Below are positions 54,164-63,031 of a stretch of 64,000 nt of DNA, piece by piece. The notes under the pieces are model-generated. The model was not told where the DNA came from, searched no databases, and worked only from the letters and a program-made list of their open reading frames with translations. Position 1 is the first letter of the stretch, and each line of letters starts with the position of its first letter. A program made the translations under genes and the position numbers. The stretch comes from Hufsiella arboris (GTDB lineage: Bacteria > Bacteroidota > Bacteroidia > Sphingobacteriales > Sphingobacteriaceae), in assembly GCF_009834875.1 (NCBI RefSeq), contig NZ_WVHT01000001.1, positions 620,001 to 684,000 on the forward strand, written 5' to 3'.

Positions 54164-54376
54164 AAAATCTTCAATACGATTGATTCGAAGCAAGATTATA
54201 ATTTCCAGACCAGGACTTAACCAATGACGCCAAGGTTAGTCTCAGGCTGTCGACGATTATTGGTTAGCCGACGTAATAATTCTGTTTAGGGATTTTACCT
54301 GTACCAGTCCGAAACTATCTGATACGATTAACGGACTGGCCAAGTATCTCAAAAATCACGATTATCATGCGTCTAA
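54164..54376. other. Gap with two inverted repeats
   Basis: Non-coding. TAACCAAT (54218) pairs with ATTGGTTA (54259), and CCAGTCCG (54304) with CGGACTGG (54332). Neither has a T-run; they could be structured RNA or weak terminators. Confidence 0.4.
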
Positions 54377-54982
54377 CTATTCAGCAACTTTATCCTGCTC
54401 TGGCGTTTCGTTATACCCACTAACTTCCTTTTCATTTTTTTCACCGGTTTCCTGCGCGTCTTTTTTCTCATCGTTTTCCTTATCATTGGGTTGCTCAGCA
54501 GTCGAACCGCTGTCTTTATTTTCCAGGTAATCTTTCAGGTTAGCCAGTTGCTTTTCCCAGCCTTCCCGATGAGGAAGTAGCGCCTCTTCACTGATAAAAT
54601 TGTTTTGCTTGATCTGCAGACTGCTCCCATTGTCTGATACGGAAAAATGAATCGATAGTTCAAACTCACCCTTACCAACCTCATCGGCGGCAACATTCCA
54701 GTTCCACGAATAAACCAGCGCTTCGTTTTCTTTTACTTCCTTATATTCTCCGGAAATGTCAAACGCCTTATTGCCCGTTTTGTCGTTAAATTCATATTGA
54801 ACTTTTCCACCTTTGCGGATGTCGGCCGAAGCGTGAGCCAACAGGCATTCAAAGGGCTTCCACCATTGTTTTAAATCATCCTCGACAGTCCATGCCTTGT
54901 AAAGATATTCTTTTGAAACTTCGAAGTTTTGAGAGATTTCGATTGTTAAATCTTTTCCGTTTTCCATGATATGATGTTTCAT
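54377..54982 (-). CDS. SRPBCC (AHSA1-like) domain protein with charged tail
   Basis: A 201-residue protein; the ATG at 54982 is chosen (one at 54967 is also possible). An AHSA1/START-like domain spans about 12-150 (LTIEISQNFEVSKEYLYKAW, LKQWWKPF, KVQYEFNDKTGNKAF and EGWEKQLANLKDYL), a fold for hydrophobic ligand binding. The last about 50 residues are a low-complexity Glu/Lys/Asp/Asn tail (KDSGSTAEQPNDKENDEKK), unlike the normal domain end. Function unknown. Divergent from the thioredoxin-like gene, with 104 bp between starts. Confidence 0.8.
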   Translation of the reverse strand: MKHHIMENGKDLTIEISQNFEVSKEYLYKAWTVEDDLKQWWKPFECLLAHASADIRKGGKVQYEFNDKTGNKAFDISGEYKEVKENEALVYSWNWNVAADEVGKGEFELSIHFSVSDNGSSLQIKQNNFISEEALLPHREGWEKQLANLKDYLENKDSGSTAEQPNDKENDEKKDAQETGEKNEKEVSGYNETPEQDKVAE

Positions 54983-55059
54983 AAACAACAGTGCCGGAAT
55001 TAGATTGTTACATCATATTCAATTTAACCATGTGATTTCGATGATTTGATATATCATAC

Positions 55060-55067
55060 TATATTTG
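55060..55067 (+). promoter_or_regulatory. -7 box candidate for the thioredoxin-like gene
   Basis: TATATTTG matches TAnnTTTG and lies 19 bp upstream of the start codon. The adjacent TGATATATCA (55047-55056) is palindromic. No good -33 TTG at the right spacing. Confidence 0.45.
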
Positions 55068-55086
55068 TCTACCATTTTAATAGAGT

Positions 55087-55584
55087 ATGAAAAAGATCCT
55101 GGCTTTTGCCTTCTTATTTTTAAGCGCCTCCGTTTTTGCTCAGCAAAACGAGCCTAAGTTGTACCACCCGGAAGCCGATGCTAAAGCCGACATCAAAAAC
55201 GCTGTCGATAAGGCGTCGAAAGAAGGCAAGCATGTCCTTTTACAGATCGGCGGCAACTGGTGTGTATGGTGTTTGCGCTTCAACAAGCTGGTGACGGAGA
55301 ACGACACTCTTCGAAATGAGATTGCATCCAACTACGAAGTTGTCCATGTTAATTATAGCAAGGAAAACAAGAACGAAGCGGTACTGGCATCGCTGGGCTA
55401 CCCGCAGCGCTTTGGTTTCCCGGTGTTCGTCATCCTCGACGGAAAAGGCAAGGTAATTCATATCCAAAACAGTGGTTACCTGGAAGAAGGAAAAGGCCAC
55501 AGCTCAGCGAAAGTCCTTGAATTTTTAGAAAGCTGGACGCCAAAGGCGGTGGATCCGAAAACGTATCAGACGACTAGCAAGTAG
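55087..55584 (+). CDS. Secreted thioredoxin-like protein
   Basis: A 165-residue protein with signal peptide (cleavage near residue 18, after VFA). Thioredoxin fold with GGNWCVWCLRF (Cys59, Cys62; a WCxWC variant of the CxxC site), then RFGFPVFVILDGKGKVIHIQ with the conserved cis-Pro (FPVFV). It probably handles disulfide or redox chemistry in the periplasm. Transcribed alone; the following 126 bp before the carboxylesterase has no gene. Confidence 0.9.
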   Translation: MKKILAFAFLFLSASVFAQQNEPKLYHPEADAKADIKNAVDKASKEGKHVLLQIGGNWCVWCLRFNKLVTENDTLRNEIASNYEVVHVNYSKENKNEAVLASLGYPQRFGFPVFVILDGKGKVIHIQNSGYLEEGKGHSSAKVLEFLESWTPKAVDPKTYQTTSK

Positions 55585-55710
55585 ATAGTATAAAGTAGTC
55601 ACTAATAGGTAACTATCAGTTAGCATAAGGCAGATCGGTTTCGCGACTATTATCTTTCGGTCTTCCGGACTTCCCGTCTATGGACTATTGTCTATAAGCT
55701 GTTAACGACC

Positions 55711-57336
55711 TCACTTCTTATTAATCTTATCCAACAACTCATACCTTACCCTCGTCTCATCCGTTACCTGCTGCGTTTTCACATCGATCTCCATAACTTT
55801 TTCTGAGTTCTTTTTTGAAGCATCCCATTGCGGCAGACCTTTCCCATTCGGGTTGCCGGCTTTGATGAAATTCGCAAAGTAATCCTGCATGATTTTCGAA
55901 ACCGCATAATCGTCGGGAGTCCAGGCGAAAACTTTATTTCCCGGCAAATTTCCCAGCGCATACTCTATTTCCGCCGAGTGAACTGCTCCGCTTGCGGGAG
56001 GAGCGGCCGGTGTTTTATCATCTTTAACAACGCCGCCCGCCAGTCCGGCTTTAGCGTTACCCATCGCCGCGGTCATTGCCGGACGCGGACGCATATAATA
56101 GTAGCGGTAAACCGGCTTACCCGTTTTTAATTGCTCATCATACCATTTCCAGGTGCTGTGGGCGATAAACCGGTCGCTGGCTAGTTCGCGGCCCGACTTT
56201 AGAATATCAGCTGTCGACATTCCCGGGTATTGGCTCAGAATGTCAGAAGCATATTCCGGGTACAACTTTTTAATCGCCGCCGTATAATTTTCGGGGGTTG
56301 GAGCCTGGCCGGCCAATATATTGCCGGCAGAACCTTCCTCCGAATTCCAGCCAAGCAGCAGAGGAATTTTTGACTGTCCTCCGGATTCGTAGATCTTGTA
56401 TGGCGATTCAGGGAAAAAGTAATTGTCTACCGTAGGGTTGAACCACACGTTTGATTTACCCGCTGCATCTAGAATTTTTTCCGCGGGCATCGCGCGCAGC
56501 TCCGACAAGGAAGCGGCACCGGCCGTGCTTGCAAATTTTTCTCCTTTTTTCTCTTCTTCACTAAGCGAATTGGCAGGCAACGCACCCAATATAGAACCAC
56601 TTTCGCCTATTGCCTGCGCAAACAGATGCCTTGATAAAGGCGAGGCCATTAATCCTGATACCGCGATAGAGCCGGCCGATTCACCAGCAATGGTCACTTT
56701 CGCCGGGTCTCCGCCAAACGCAGCGATGTTCTGCTGCACCCATTTCAGCGCCGAATACTGATCAAGCAAACCATAATTTCCCGAGCCGTTGTGTCCCGAT
56801 TCTTTAGACAATCCCGAATAGACCAGGAAACCAAAAACTCCTAACCGGTAATTCACAGTAACGGAAACAATGCCTTTTGTCGCCATGCTTTCACCATCGT
56901 AACGGGGTTCTGAGCCGTCGCCGGCGGCAAATCCTCCACCATAAAAGTACACGAGAACAGGAAGTTTTTCTTTTGCCGATTTTGCCGGGCTCCACACATT
57001 CAGGTACAAACAATCCTCACTCATACCGTTCGAGCGAAAATTCATATCACCAAAAATTGGCAATTGCATCGCGCGCGGACCAAACTTATCTGCCTGGCGG
57101 ATACCCGTCCAATTCGCGGCAGGCTGAGGCTCTTTCCATCTAAAATCGCCTACTGGCGGTGCCGCAAAAGGAATTCCCTTAAAGCTTCGCACGCCCGATG
57201 GTTCTTTTGCCCCTTGCACAGTACCATTTGCCGTTTGGGCAAGGTTATTGGCCAACGAAATTTTCGGTGATTTTTGAGCGCAACAAGTGAACAGTCCGAG
57301 ACTGAATATTAAGGTGTTTATCAATGGCTTTATCAT
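55711..57336 (-). CDS. Type-B carboxylesterase/lipase-family hydrolase
   Basis: A 541-residue secreted alpha/beta hydrolase. N-terminal signal peptide with a possible lipobox (LFTCCAQ). Nucleophile Ser220 in IAGESAGS; oxyanion GGGF (YFYGGGFAAGDGS) upstream; catalytic His in AVHSAEIEYALGN; SEDCLYLNVWSP and GESMATKGIVSVTVNYRLGVFGF are typical. Substrate could be an ester of a plant polysaccharide or lipid; unknown. Transcribed from its own promoter; a non-coding gap of 450 bp lies upstream. Confidence 0.92.
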   Translation of the reverse strand: MIKPLINTLIFSLGLFTCCAQKSPKISLANNLAQTANGTVQGAKEPSGVRSFKGIPFAAPPVGDFRWKEPQPAANWTGIRQADKFGPRAMQLPIFGDMNFRSNGMSEDCLYLNVWSPAKSAKEKLPVLVYFYGGGFAAGDGSEPRYDGESMATKGIVSVTVNYRLGVFGFLVYSGLSKESGHNGSGNYGLLDQYSALKWVQQNIAAFGGDPAKVTIAGESAGSIAVSGLMASPLSRHLFAQAIGESGSILGALPANSLSEEEKKGEKFASTAGAASLSELRAMPAEKILDAAGKSNVWFNPTVDNYFFPESPYKIYESGGQSKIPLLLGWNSEEGSAGNILAGQAPTPENYTAAIKKLYPEYASDILSQYPGMSTADILKSGRELASDRFIAHSTWKWYDEQLKTGKPVYRYYYMRPRPAMTAAMGNAKAGLAGGVVKDDKTPAAPPASGAVHSAEIEYALGNLPGNKVFAWTPDDYAVSKIMQDYFANFIKAGNPNGKGLPQWDASKKNSEKVMEIDVKTQQVTDETRVRYELLDKINKK

Positions 57337-57786
57337 AAGTGGTTCGTTTCAACTAACTTAAGAATTAGCGATTGGATTGCAAAGTGGCATCATCAAAGCA
57401 TAAATATTTGCTAAAAGAGTATTGTTTTGAAAAGCAGGGTTCAACCAAATTAGGATGATTCAGTCCCGTCTTTCATTCATACGCCTTCAGGCCTTAAGCT
57501 CAGGCCGGTATCCATTTCAGCCGGGTTTGAATTGCAGGGCAGGTACATCTATTATTGTTCGACCGGCGCCATAATTTCAAAGGATGAACAGAAGTACAAT
57601 AAACGTGATTGCAGCGTATACCGGCCAGGTGGCTAAGGCCTGTGCAGTATGAGCGGAAAGCGCGGCTATCCATTGACAGGATTACTGCGGCTGCTTTTCA
57701 CATAAATTCTAACTGCTAAACCAACATTCCTTCAGCGCTTATAGAGTTTTACAATAAAGCTTAAATTATGTAACTGCGTGGCTTAG
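57337..57786. other. Non-coding gap with a structured repeat
   Basis: No gene. Contains copy C of the dispersed structured repeat (57425-57640). The remaining sequence near the 3' end of the DUF1905 gene shows no recognised element. Confidence 0.55.
57425..57640 (+). repeat. Dispersed structured intergenic repeat, copy C
   Basis: TTTTGAAAAG (57425-57434), CTTTCATTC 45 bp later, GGCCGGTAT (57503-57511), TTTGAATTGCAGGGC, and far-end ATACCGGCC (57618-57626). GGCCGGTAT and ATACCGGCC are perfect inverted repeats 106 bp apart. Same order as copy B. Confidence 0.65.
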
Positions 57787-58257
57787 TTAAGGTATTCTCA
57801 CATTCTTCACATTATTTCGAAGTTGATCCAGGACTTTGTTGATATTTTTTTGAAGCGTTTCCTCGGTTTTGACGTAACTCAGGTATTTCAGAATATCCTT
57901 TTTTCGGGTTGGCGATAAACCTTCAAACTCGTCGACTAAATTAGTCGATTGCAACTGGTCAAGCAGTTGCGCGGGCATCGGGTATTGTTTTTCTATCGCT
58001 GTAAAATTCTGTTTAATATTAAACGACACTTCATCTCCCTCGACCGCTTTGCCGCCTTTCAACATAATAAAGTTCACAAACAACCGATAAGGGCCGTTCT
58101 TAACGGGCACCAGCGTTTGTATAAAATTAAAGCCGTTGATAGTTCCCTTAATCCGAATATATCCTTTCGTTGGTTTCATGGTGTCAGTTACCTCTCGGGG
58201 AACATCAACACACAAATTTATCTCAACTCTATATATCCGGGCCTTAAAATTCATCAA
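57787..58257 (-). CDS. DUF1905/YdeI-like protein
   Basis: A 156-residue protein with N-terminal DUF1905 (about 1-90: FKARIYRVEINLCVDVPREV, KGYIRIKGTINGFNFIQTLVPV and GPYRLFVNFIMLKGGKAVEGD) and a C-terminal YdeI/OmpD-associated-like part (about 110-156, EGLSPTRKKDILKYLSYVKTEETLQKNI). The pair of domains is common in Bacteroidota; function unknown. Downstream of the GH43 gene's start but on the same strand, ending 15 bp before it in coordinates, so this gene is transcribed after the GH43 gene. Confidence 0.87.
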   Translation of the reverse strand: MMNFKARIYRVEINLCVDVPREVTDTMKPTKGYIRIKGTINGFNFIQTLVPVKNGPYRLFVNFIMLKGGKAVEGDEVSFNIKQNFTAIEKQYPMPAQLLDQLQSTNLVDEFEGLSPTRKKDILKYLSYVKTEETLQKNINKVLDQLRNNVKNVRIP

Positions 58258-58272
58258 CGTTAATTTCGTCGG

Positions 58273-59349
58273 CTATTTAGCAATCTTCCTTGCTTCAACA
58301 CCTTCGTTCGTAATCTTTACCGGTAAAATATTTCCGTCCTTGTCGAAGTACATATGTTCTATACAAGTTTCGCGATGGTTGCCATTTGTGGTTGTTAACG
58401 GCCTGCGATGGTAAATGATGTACCAGTCGTCAGTTCCGGGAATGTTGATAACCGAATGGTGACCGGCACCTTTTGCGATTTTAGGATCTTGCTGCAGAAT
58501 TTTAGCTACACGTTTGAACGGTCCGAACGGAGAATCACTTACCGCATAAGCCACGCTATAATCCGGCCCGGTCCAGCCGCCTTCCGACCACATCAGGTAA
58601 TACTTTTTATTACGCACAAACATAAATGGGCCTTCCACATAATGCTCGGGAGTAATTGATTTAAATAGTTCACCATTTTCAAACGGCACAAAACCTGTAA
58701 AATCGGCTTTCATCTTACCGATGTTACAATGCTGCCAGCCACCGTAAATAAGATAATATTGGCCGTCGGTATCTTTAAAAATGAATTGGTCGATCGGTTG
58801 CGCACCGTTGTAAAACTTGTTGATCAGAGGCTTTCCTAAGTAATCCTTAAATGGGCCTCCCGGTTTATCAGAAACCGCTATACCAATACCACCAGGCTGA
58901 TTGTCATTCTGAATGTCATTAGCCCCGAAAAACAAATAATACTTCCCGTCTTTTTCCGTGATAGATGGCGCCCAAACAGAGTAAGCTGCCCATTTCACGT
59001 CTTTGATATCCAGCACATGCGGATGTTTGGTCCAGTGAACCAGATCGGCTGACGAAAACGCATCCAGGAAAGTTTGCTTGAGGTAATCCTTATTTATGGT
59101 ATTGGCCTGGAGCTTCTTCTGCACGTCCGTTAGGTCCTTTGAACGGGCTGGCACTTTGTCGCCATAGTCGTCAGAATAAGTTGGATAAACCCAATACGAC
59201 TTTCCAAAAATTCTGGCTTCAGGATCAGCATACCAACCGGGGAAGATGGGGTTGCCGGATTTGGCGGCAGGTTTTTTATTTTGTGAAAATGCAGTTGTGC
59301 ATATTAACAGTGCAAATGACAGAAATGCGGCAAGTCGAAAATTTTTCAT
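58273..59349 (-). CDS. GH43-like glycoside hydrolase, secreted
   Basis: A 358-residue protein, start ATG at 59349 opening a signal peptide (MKNFRLAAFLSFALLICTTAFS); an in-frame upstream ATG is less likely. Five-bladed beta-propeller features: GWYADPEARIFG (base Asp42), WAAYSVWAPSITEKDGKYYLFF, IDQFIFKDTDGQYYLIYGG (pKa-modulating Asp region), HYVEGPFMFVRNKKYYLMWSEGG (acid Glu). Activity type (arabinofuranosidase, xylosidase, other) cannot be told. It is the only carbohydrate-active enzyme seen in the window. The DUF1905-like gene follows 15 bp downstream. Confidence 0.9.
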   Translation of the reverse strand: MKNFRLAAFLSFALLICTTAFSQNKKPAAKSGNPIFPGWYADPEARIFGKSYWVYPTYSDDYGDKVPARSKDLTDVQKKLQANTINKDYLKQTFLDAFSSADLVHWTKHPHVLDIKDVKWAAYSVWAPSITEKDGKYYLFFGANDIQNDNQPGGIGIAVSDKPGGPFKDYLGKPLINKFYNGAQPIDQFIFKDTDGQYYLIYGGWQHCNIGKMKADFTGFVPFENGELFKSITPEHYVEGPFMFVRNKKYYLMWSEGGWTGPDYSVAYAVSDSPFGPFKRVAKILQQDPKIAKGAGHHSVINIPGTDDWYIIYHRRPLTTTNGNHRETCIEHMYFDKDGNILPVKITNEGVEARKIAK

Positions 59350-59830
59350 TTGATTGATATAAATGGCGGGAGCAAGATAAGAAAGTTGATTAAAGATTGG
59401 GAACATCGTTTAAGAACGCTTATAAAATATTTGCAGAAAATGCTGATGCCTGTGAAAACGGAGCGACTGTTCATGCAATTTATTGGTCTTTACTTCCAAA
59501 TCTTCAGAGGCCGGGTGCTTCGATCAATGGAACAAAACATGAAACTTTGCATCCTACCGTCGATGAATGATTGTCACATTCCATCGTGGCATTGCATCAT
59601 TCAGCGCTACGCAGGTTGGCGTGAAATTCTGTGAGCGGCGGGCTTAAAGATGCTTCGGCTTGCCGCTCAGCATTCGGGCCACGCGTTAGACGGTGGGAGG
59701 AAGCTCATTTCTTTTCTTGATTTTTGGGTACTTTTTATCAAGAAAAAGTGCCTAGCCAGCCGCCGGCAATGAGGCGGACTGACGTTCGATAAGTATCCGC
59801 TTTATATTTTTCTGTCTAGTATTTTAAAAA
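59350..59830. other. Non-coding gap with inverted repeats
   Basis: No gene. Contains TGAGCGGC/GCCGCTCA (59632, 59662), TGAATGAT/ATCATTCA near 59565-59602, and a TTTTCTTGAT/ATCAAGAAAA pair (59712-59746) that overlaps a second pair GGTACTTTTT/AAAAAGTGCC (59727-59752), giving two mutually exclusive hairpins. Confidence 0.5.
59712..59752. repeat. Overlapping inverted repeats (switch-like)
   Basis: TTTTCTTGAT at 59712 pairs with ATCAAGAAAA at 59737 (10 bp). GGTACTTTTT at 59727 can pair with AAAAAGTGCC at 59743 (one G-T). The two stems overlap. Similar sequence recurs as a dispersed repeat in Bacteroidota (from memory). Confidence 0.45.
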
Positions 59831-62041
59831 TTAAACTTCTGCTCCCATCACCTTATCCGGCGTAATCGGCAACTCCCGTATCCTTTTTCCTGTTGCATGA
59901 TAAACGGCATTTGCTATAGCCGCAGCGAAACCGATCAGCGCGATTTCACCCATTCCCTTTGCACCCATCGGGTTGATTATAGGATCAGGCTTATTGATAA
60001 AAATCGTATCAATGTGTGGAACATCGGCGTGGACAGGAACATGATAATCCGCCAGGTTATTGTTAATGAACTTACCGAAGCGATCGTCGAAAACACCTTC
60101 TTCTGTCAGCGCCATTCCGATACCGCCTGTTACACCTCCAATCATTTGACCCGCAGCCGTTTTTTCGCTTATGATCTTTCCTGAATCTGCAACAGTAGCC
60201 ACCTGGACAACGCGAACAACGCCGGTTAAAGGATGGACATGCACCTTCGCAAAATGTACCGAGAAAGAATACATAGAATATTTTTGCAATTCCTCGTTGC
60301 CTTTCGATTCAAGGGTTACGGCAATTGACGGAACATTTTTCTTTTTCAGCAAGTCTGTTATCGCTACTTTCTTAGATCGGGAAAGTAAGATATCTCCATC
60401 CTCGAACTTGACATCTTCAAATTTGGATTGATATAAAGGTGAGTCCTGCTCGGCAGCTGCAATTTCGTGCAGTTGCTTTTTTAAAGCGAGGCAGGTGTCA
60501 AAAACGGCTGAACCAAGTGCTGAAGTCGTTCCCGATCCGCCCTGGGTAGGTCCCGGCGGTAAGGCCGAATCGCCAAGAATAAACGAAGTCTTTGAAGCGT
60601 CAATTCCAAAGCTTTCGGAAGCAATTTGAACCATTGAAGTAGCAGTACCCGGACCACAATCGCTTACAGCACTCTGTACAACCAGCGTTCCGTCTGCATT
60701 GATCCTGGCACTGGCTGTTGCTTCCCAGCGAAAAGCACCAAAAGTCCCGCTGCTCATTCCGTAACCTACCAGCATACCGTCTTCCTTCATTGAAGCCGGC
60801 TTGCGATTGCGATCATACCATCCAATCTTTTCTGCGCCCAGCTTATAAGCTTCATCAAGGTGTTTACTTGAAAAAGGCTTGCCGTTCTCGGGATCCACCT
60901 CCGCGTAGTTTTTCATCCGGAATTCCAATGGATCGAGATCAAGTTTGTAGGCCAGCTCATCCATAGCACATTCCAATGCAAAGGAGCCTGTCGCTTCACC
61001 CGGACCACGCATCCAGGTTGGCACGCTGACATCCATCTGCACAAGGCGATACCGGGTATTGGCATTGGCGCATTTATACATGAACTTTGACATGTTTACC
61101 GTCGCTTCGGTGAACTCTTCGTACCGCGATGTTTGAGCGGTTGCTTCATGTGTAATGCCGGTTAGTTTTCCATCCTTAGTGGCGCCCAATCCCATTTTCA
61201 TCCTGGTATAAGGCCGATAACCCACCATGGTGAACATCTGCATCCGGTTTAATACAAGCTTTACGGGCCTGCCTGTTTTCTTCGCGCCGAGAAGTGCCGC
61301 GATCTCATGCGGCCAGGTTCGAAGCGCTGAGCCGAAACCACCGCCAACATATTCGGCAATCACCTGCACATTTTCCTGTGGCAGTTTGAAGGTTTTACTG
61401 ATGCTTTCCTGCGTGTCTTTTATGCCTTGTGTTTTATCGTAAACTTTTACTTTGTCATCGGCTAACCAATGAGCGATGATTGCATGAAGCTCCATCGGAT
61501 TGTGTACTTCGAGTGGCATCAGGTATTCTTCTTCCAGACTAACCTCCGCTTTCTTATAGGCATCAGCCTCACCACGAACATAATCTTTCATGCGGGGATT
61601 TCCCGGCAGCTTGGCGTTCGCCAGATTCTTATCCACGCTGGTTTCAGACTTGTCTTTATTGTAGGTTACCTTCACGAGTGTAGCAGCGTGTAAAGCACGT
61701 TCAAACGAATCGGCAACTACGAGCGCCACAGGCTGGCCATAAAACAGAACCTTGTTGTTGAAAAATACTTTCAGGCCGTAGAATTTATCGTCGTACCCGG
61801 GAATTTTTGGTGAATTTAAATGCGAGATAACTGCTTTCACTCCCGGCGCCCACTCGGCGGCCTTACTGTCAATAGAGGCAATGGTTCCTTTCGCAATCGT
61901 ACTATCAACCAGCACGCCGTAAAGCATTCCGTCGATCGGATGTTCAGCCGCATATCGGGCTTTTCCGGTAACTTTATGTTTTCCGTCAACACGGCTTGGT
62001 CCGTCGACGATACTTTTATTATTAGAAGAGAGATCTTTCAT
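59831..62041 (-). CDS. Molybdopterin-binding subunit of an aldehyde oxidoreductase (PaoC/YagR-like)
   Basis: A 736-residue large subunit of a xanthine-dehydrogenase-family enzyme. Features: SRVDGKHKVTGKARYAAE near the N-terminus, PMELHAIIA, GGGFGSALRTWPHEIAALLG, LRGPGEATG-like RGPGEATGSFALECAMDELA, GGSGTTSALGSAVFD, and catalytic Glu in MGAKGMGEIALIG near the C-terminus. Together with the two genes upstream it forms the order 2Fe-2S, FAD, Mo subunit, as in E. coli PaoABC, a periplasmic aldehyde detoxifying enzyme. It lacks its own signal peptide, consistent with export in complex with the Tat-signal subunit. Starts 6 bp after the FAD gene. No Pao chaperone (PaoD) gene in the window. Confidence 0.93.
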   Translation of the reverse strand: MKDLSSNNKSIVDGPSRVDGKHKVTGKARYAAEHPIDGMLYGVLVDSTIAKGTIASIDSKAAEWAPGVKAVISHLNSPKIPGYDDKFYGLKVFFNNKVLFYGQPVALVVADSFERALHAATLVKVTYNKDKSETSVDKNLANAKLPGNPRMKDYVRGEADAYKKAEVSLEEEYLMPLEVHNPMELHAIIAHWLADDKVKVYDKTQGIKDTQESISKTFKLPQENVQVIAEYVGGGFGSALRTWPHEIAALLGAKKTGRPVKLVLNRMQMFTMVGYRPYTRMKMGLGATKDGKLTGITHEATAQTSRYEEFTEATVNMSKFMYKCANANTRYRLVQMDVSVPTWMRGPGEATGSFALECAMDELAYKLDLDPLEFRMKNYAEVDPENGKPFSSKHLDEAYKLGAEKIGWYDRNRKPASMKEDGMLVGYGMSSGTFGAFRWEATASARINADGTLVVQSAVSDCGPGTATSMVQIASESFGIDASKTSFILGDSALPPGPTQGGSGTTSALGSAVFDTCLALKKQLHEIAAAEQDSPLYQSKFEDVKFEDGDILLSRSKKVAITDLLKKKNVPSIAVTLESKGNEELQKYSMYSFSVHFAKVHVHPLTGVVRVVQVATVADSGKIISEKTAAGQMIGGVTGGIGMALTEEGVFDDRFGKFINNNLADYHVPVHADVPHIDTIFINKPDPIINPMGAKGMGEIALIGFAAAIANAVYHATGKRIRELPITPDKVMGAEV

Positions 62042-62047
62042 TTTTAC

Positions 62048-63031
62048 TTAGCTTAAACCTGACGCCTTACTTAAAGCTTCGACAATAGCAGCAGGAGCCA
62101 TCTTCAGCTTGAAATCGTTATAACCGAATGATTTTGCACCCGCCATGGACAGTTTTGCAGCTTGTTCGAAATTCTCCGCGGAAGCTTTTTTTCCCGCAAG
62201 GAATTTTTCAGCTTCCGAAAGGCGCCATGGCTTATGTGCAACTCCTCCCATTGCCAGGCGGCAAGCTTTGATCGTTTGTCCATCAAGGGATAAAGCCGCC
62301 GCTACCGATACAAGAGCAAAAGCGTATGAGGCACGGTCCCTTAACTTCAGGTAGTAAGAATTTTTAGCAAAATCATTTTCCGGTATCGAAACCGATTCAA
62401 TCAGCTCACCTTTCTGCAGTATGTTATCTTTCTCGGGATTCTGACCGGGCAGCTTGTGGAAATCTCCAAAAGGAATCTTCCTCGATCCTTTCGGACCGCT
62501 AACCGTAACAGTTGCTTCAAGAGCTGTCAAAGCAACACACATATCGCTCGGGTGCACAGCGATACACTGGTTACTGGTTCCGAAAATGGCATGCATGCGG
62601 TTGTAGCCGCCGATCGCGCCGCATCCCGAACCTGGCTTACGCTTGTTACACGGCATCGCCGTATCGTAAAAATACGGACAGCGTGTTCGCTGCATCATGT
62701 TGCCGCCAACGGTAGCCATATTCCTCAACTGCGGGGAGGCTCCTGATTTCAGCGCCATCGAAAGCAACGGCTGCTGTTTTATGATCAGCTCATTTTCAGA
62801 AACATCAGAATTAAGCGCCAGTGCGCCAATAGTTATTGATGTTTTATCCGATTTTACGTCCTTTAGCGGCAGGTTATTGATGTCGATCAATTTCTGCGGA
62901 GCGGTAACTCCGCGTTTCATCAGATCCACCAGGTTGGTGCCCCCTGCAATGAATTGTCCGTCGCCGGCTTTTGCTAAAGTGCCGATTGCCTCTTTAACCG
63001 TGGAGGCACGCACATACTGAAAATTGATCAT
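62048..63031 (-). CDS. FAD-binding subunit of an aldehyde oxidoreductase (PaoB/YagS-like)
   Basis: A 327-residue subunit; ATG at 63031 chosen, giving MINFQYVRAS and a 4-bp ATGA overlap with the upstream gene. FAD motif FIAGGTNLVDLMKRG, then GALALNSDVSENE, TVGGNMMQRTRCPYFYD and the Cys cluster (CPYFYDTAMPC, KPGSGCGAIGG) typical of PaoB, which holds an extra 4Fe-4S cluster. Electron transfer between Mo and 2Fe-2S subunits. Translationally coupled to the 2Fe-2S gene, followed by the Mo subunit after 6 bp. Confidence 0.93.
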   Translation of the reverse strand: MINFQYVRASTVKEAIGTLAKAGDGQFIAGGTNLVDLMKRGVTAPQKLIDINNLPLKDVKSDKTSITIGALALNSDVSENELIIKQQPLLSMALKSGASPQLRNMATVGGNMMQRTRCPYFYDTAMPCNKRKPGSGCGAIGGYNRMHAIFGTSNQCIAVHPSDMCVALTALEATVTVSGPKGSRKIPFGDFHKLPGQNPEKDNILQKGELIESVSIPENDFAKNSYYLKLRDRASYAFALVSVAAALSLDGQTIKACRLAMGGVAHKPWRLSEAEKFLAGKKASAENFEQAAKLSMAGAKSFGYNDFKLKMAPAAIVEALSKASGLS

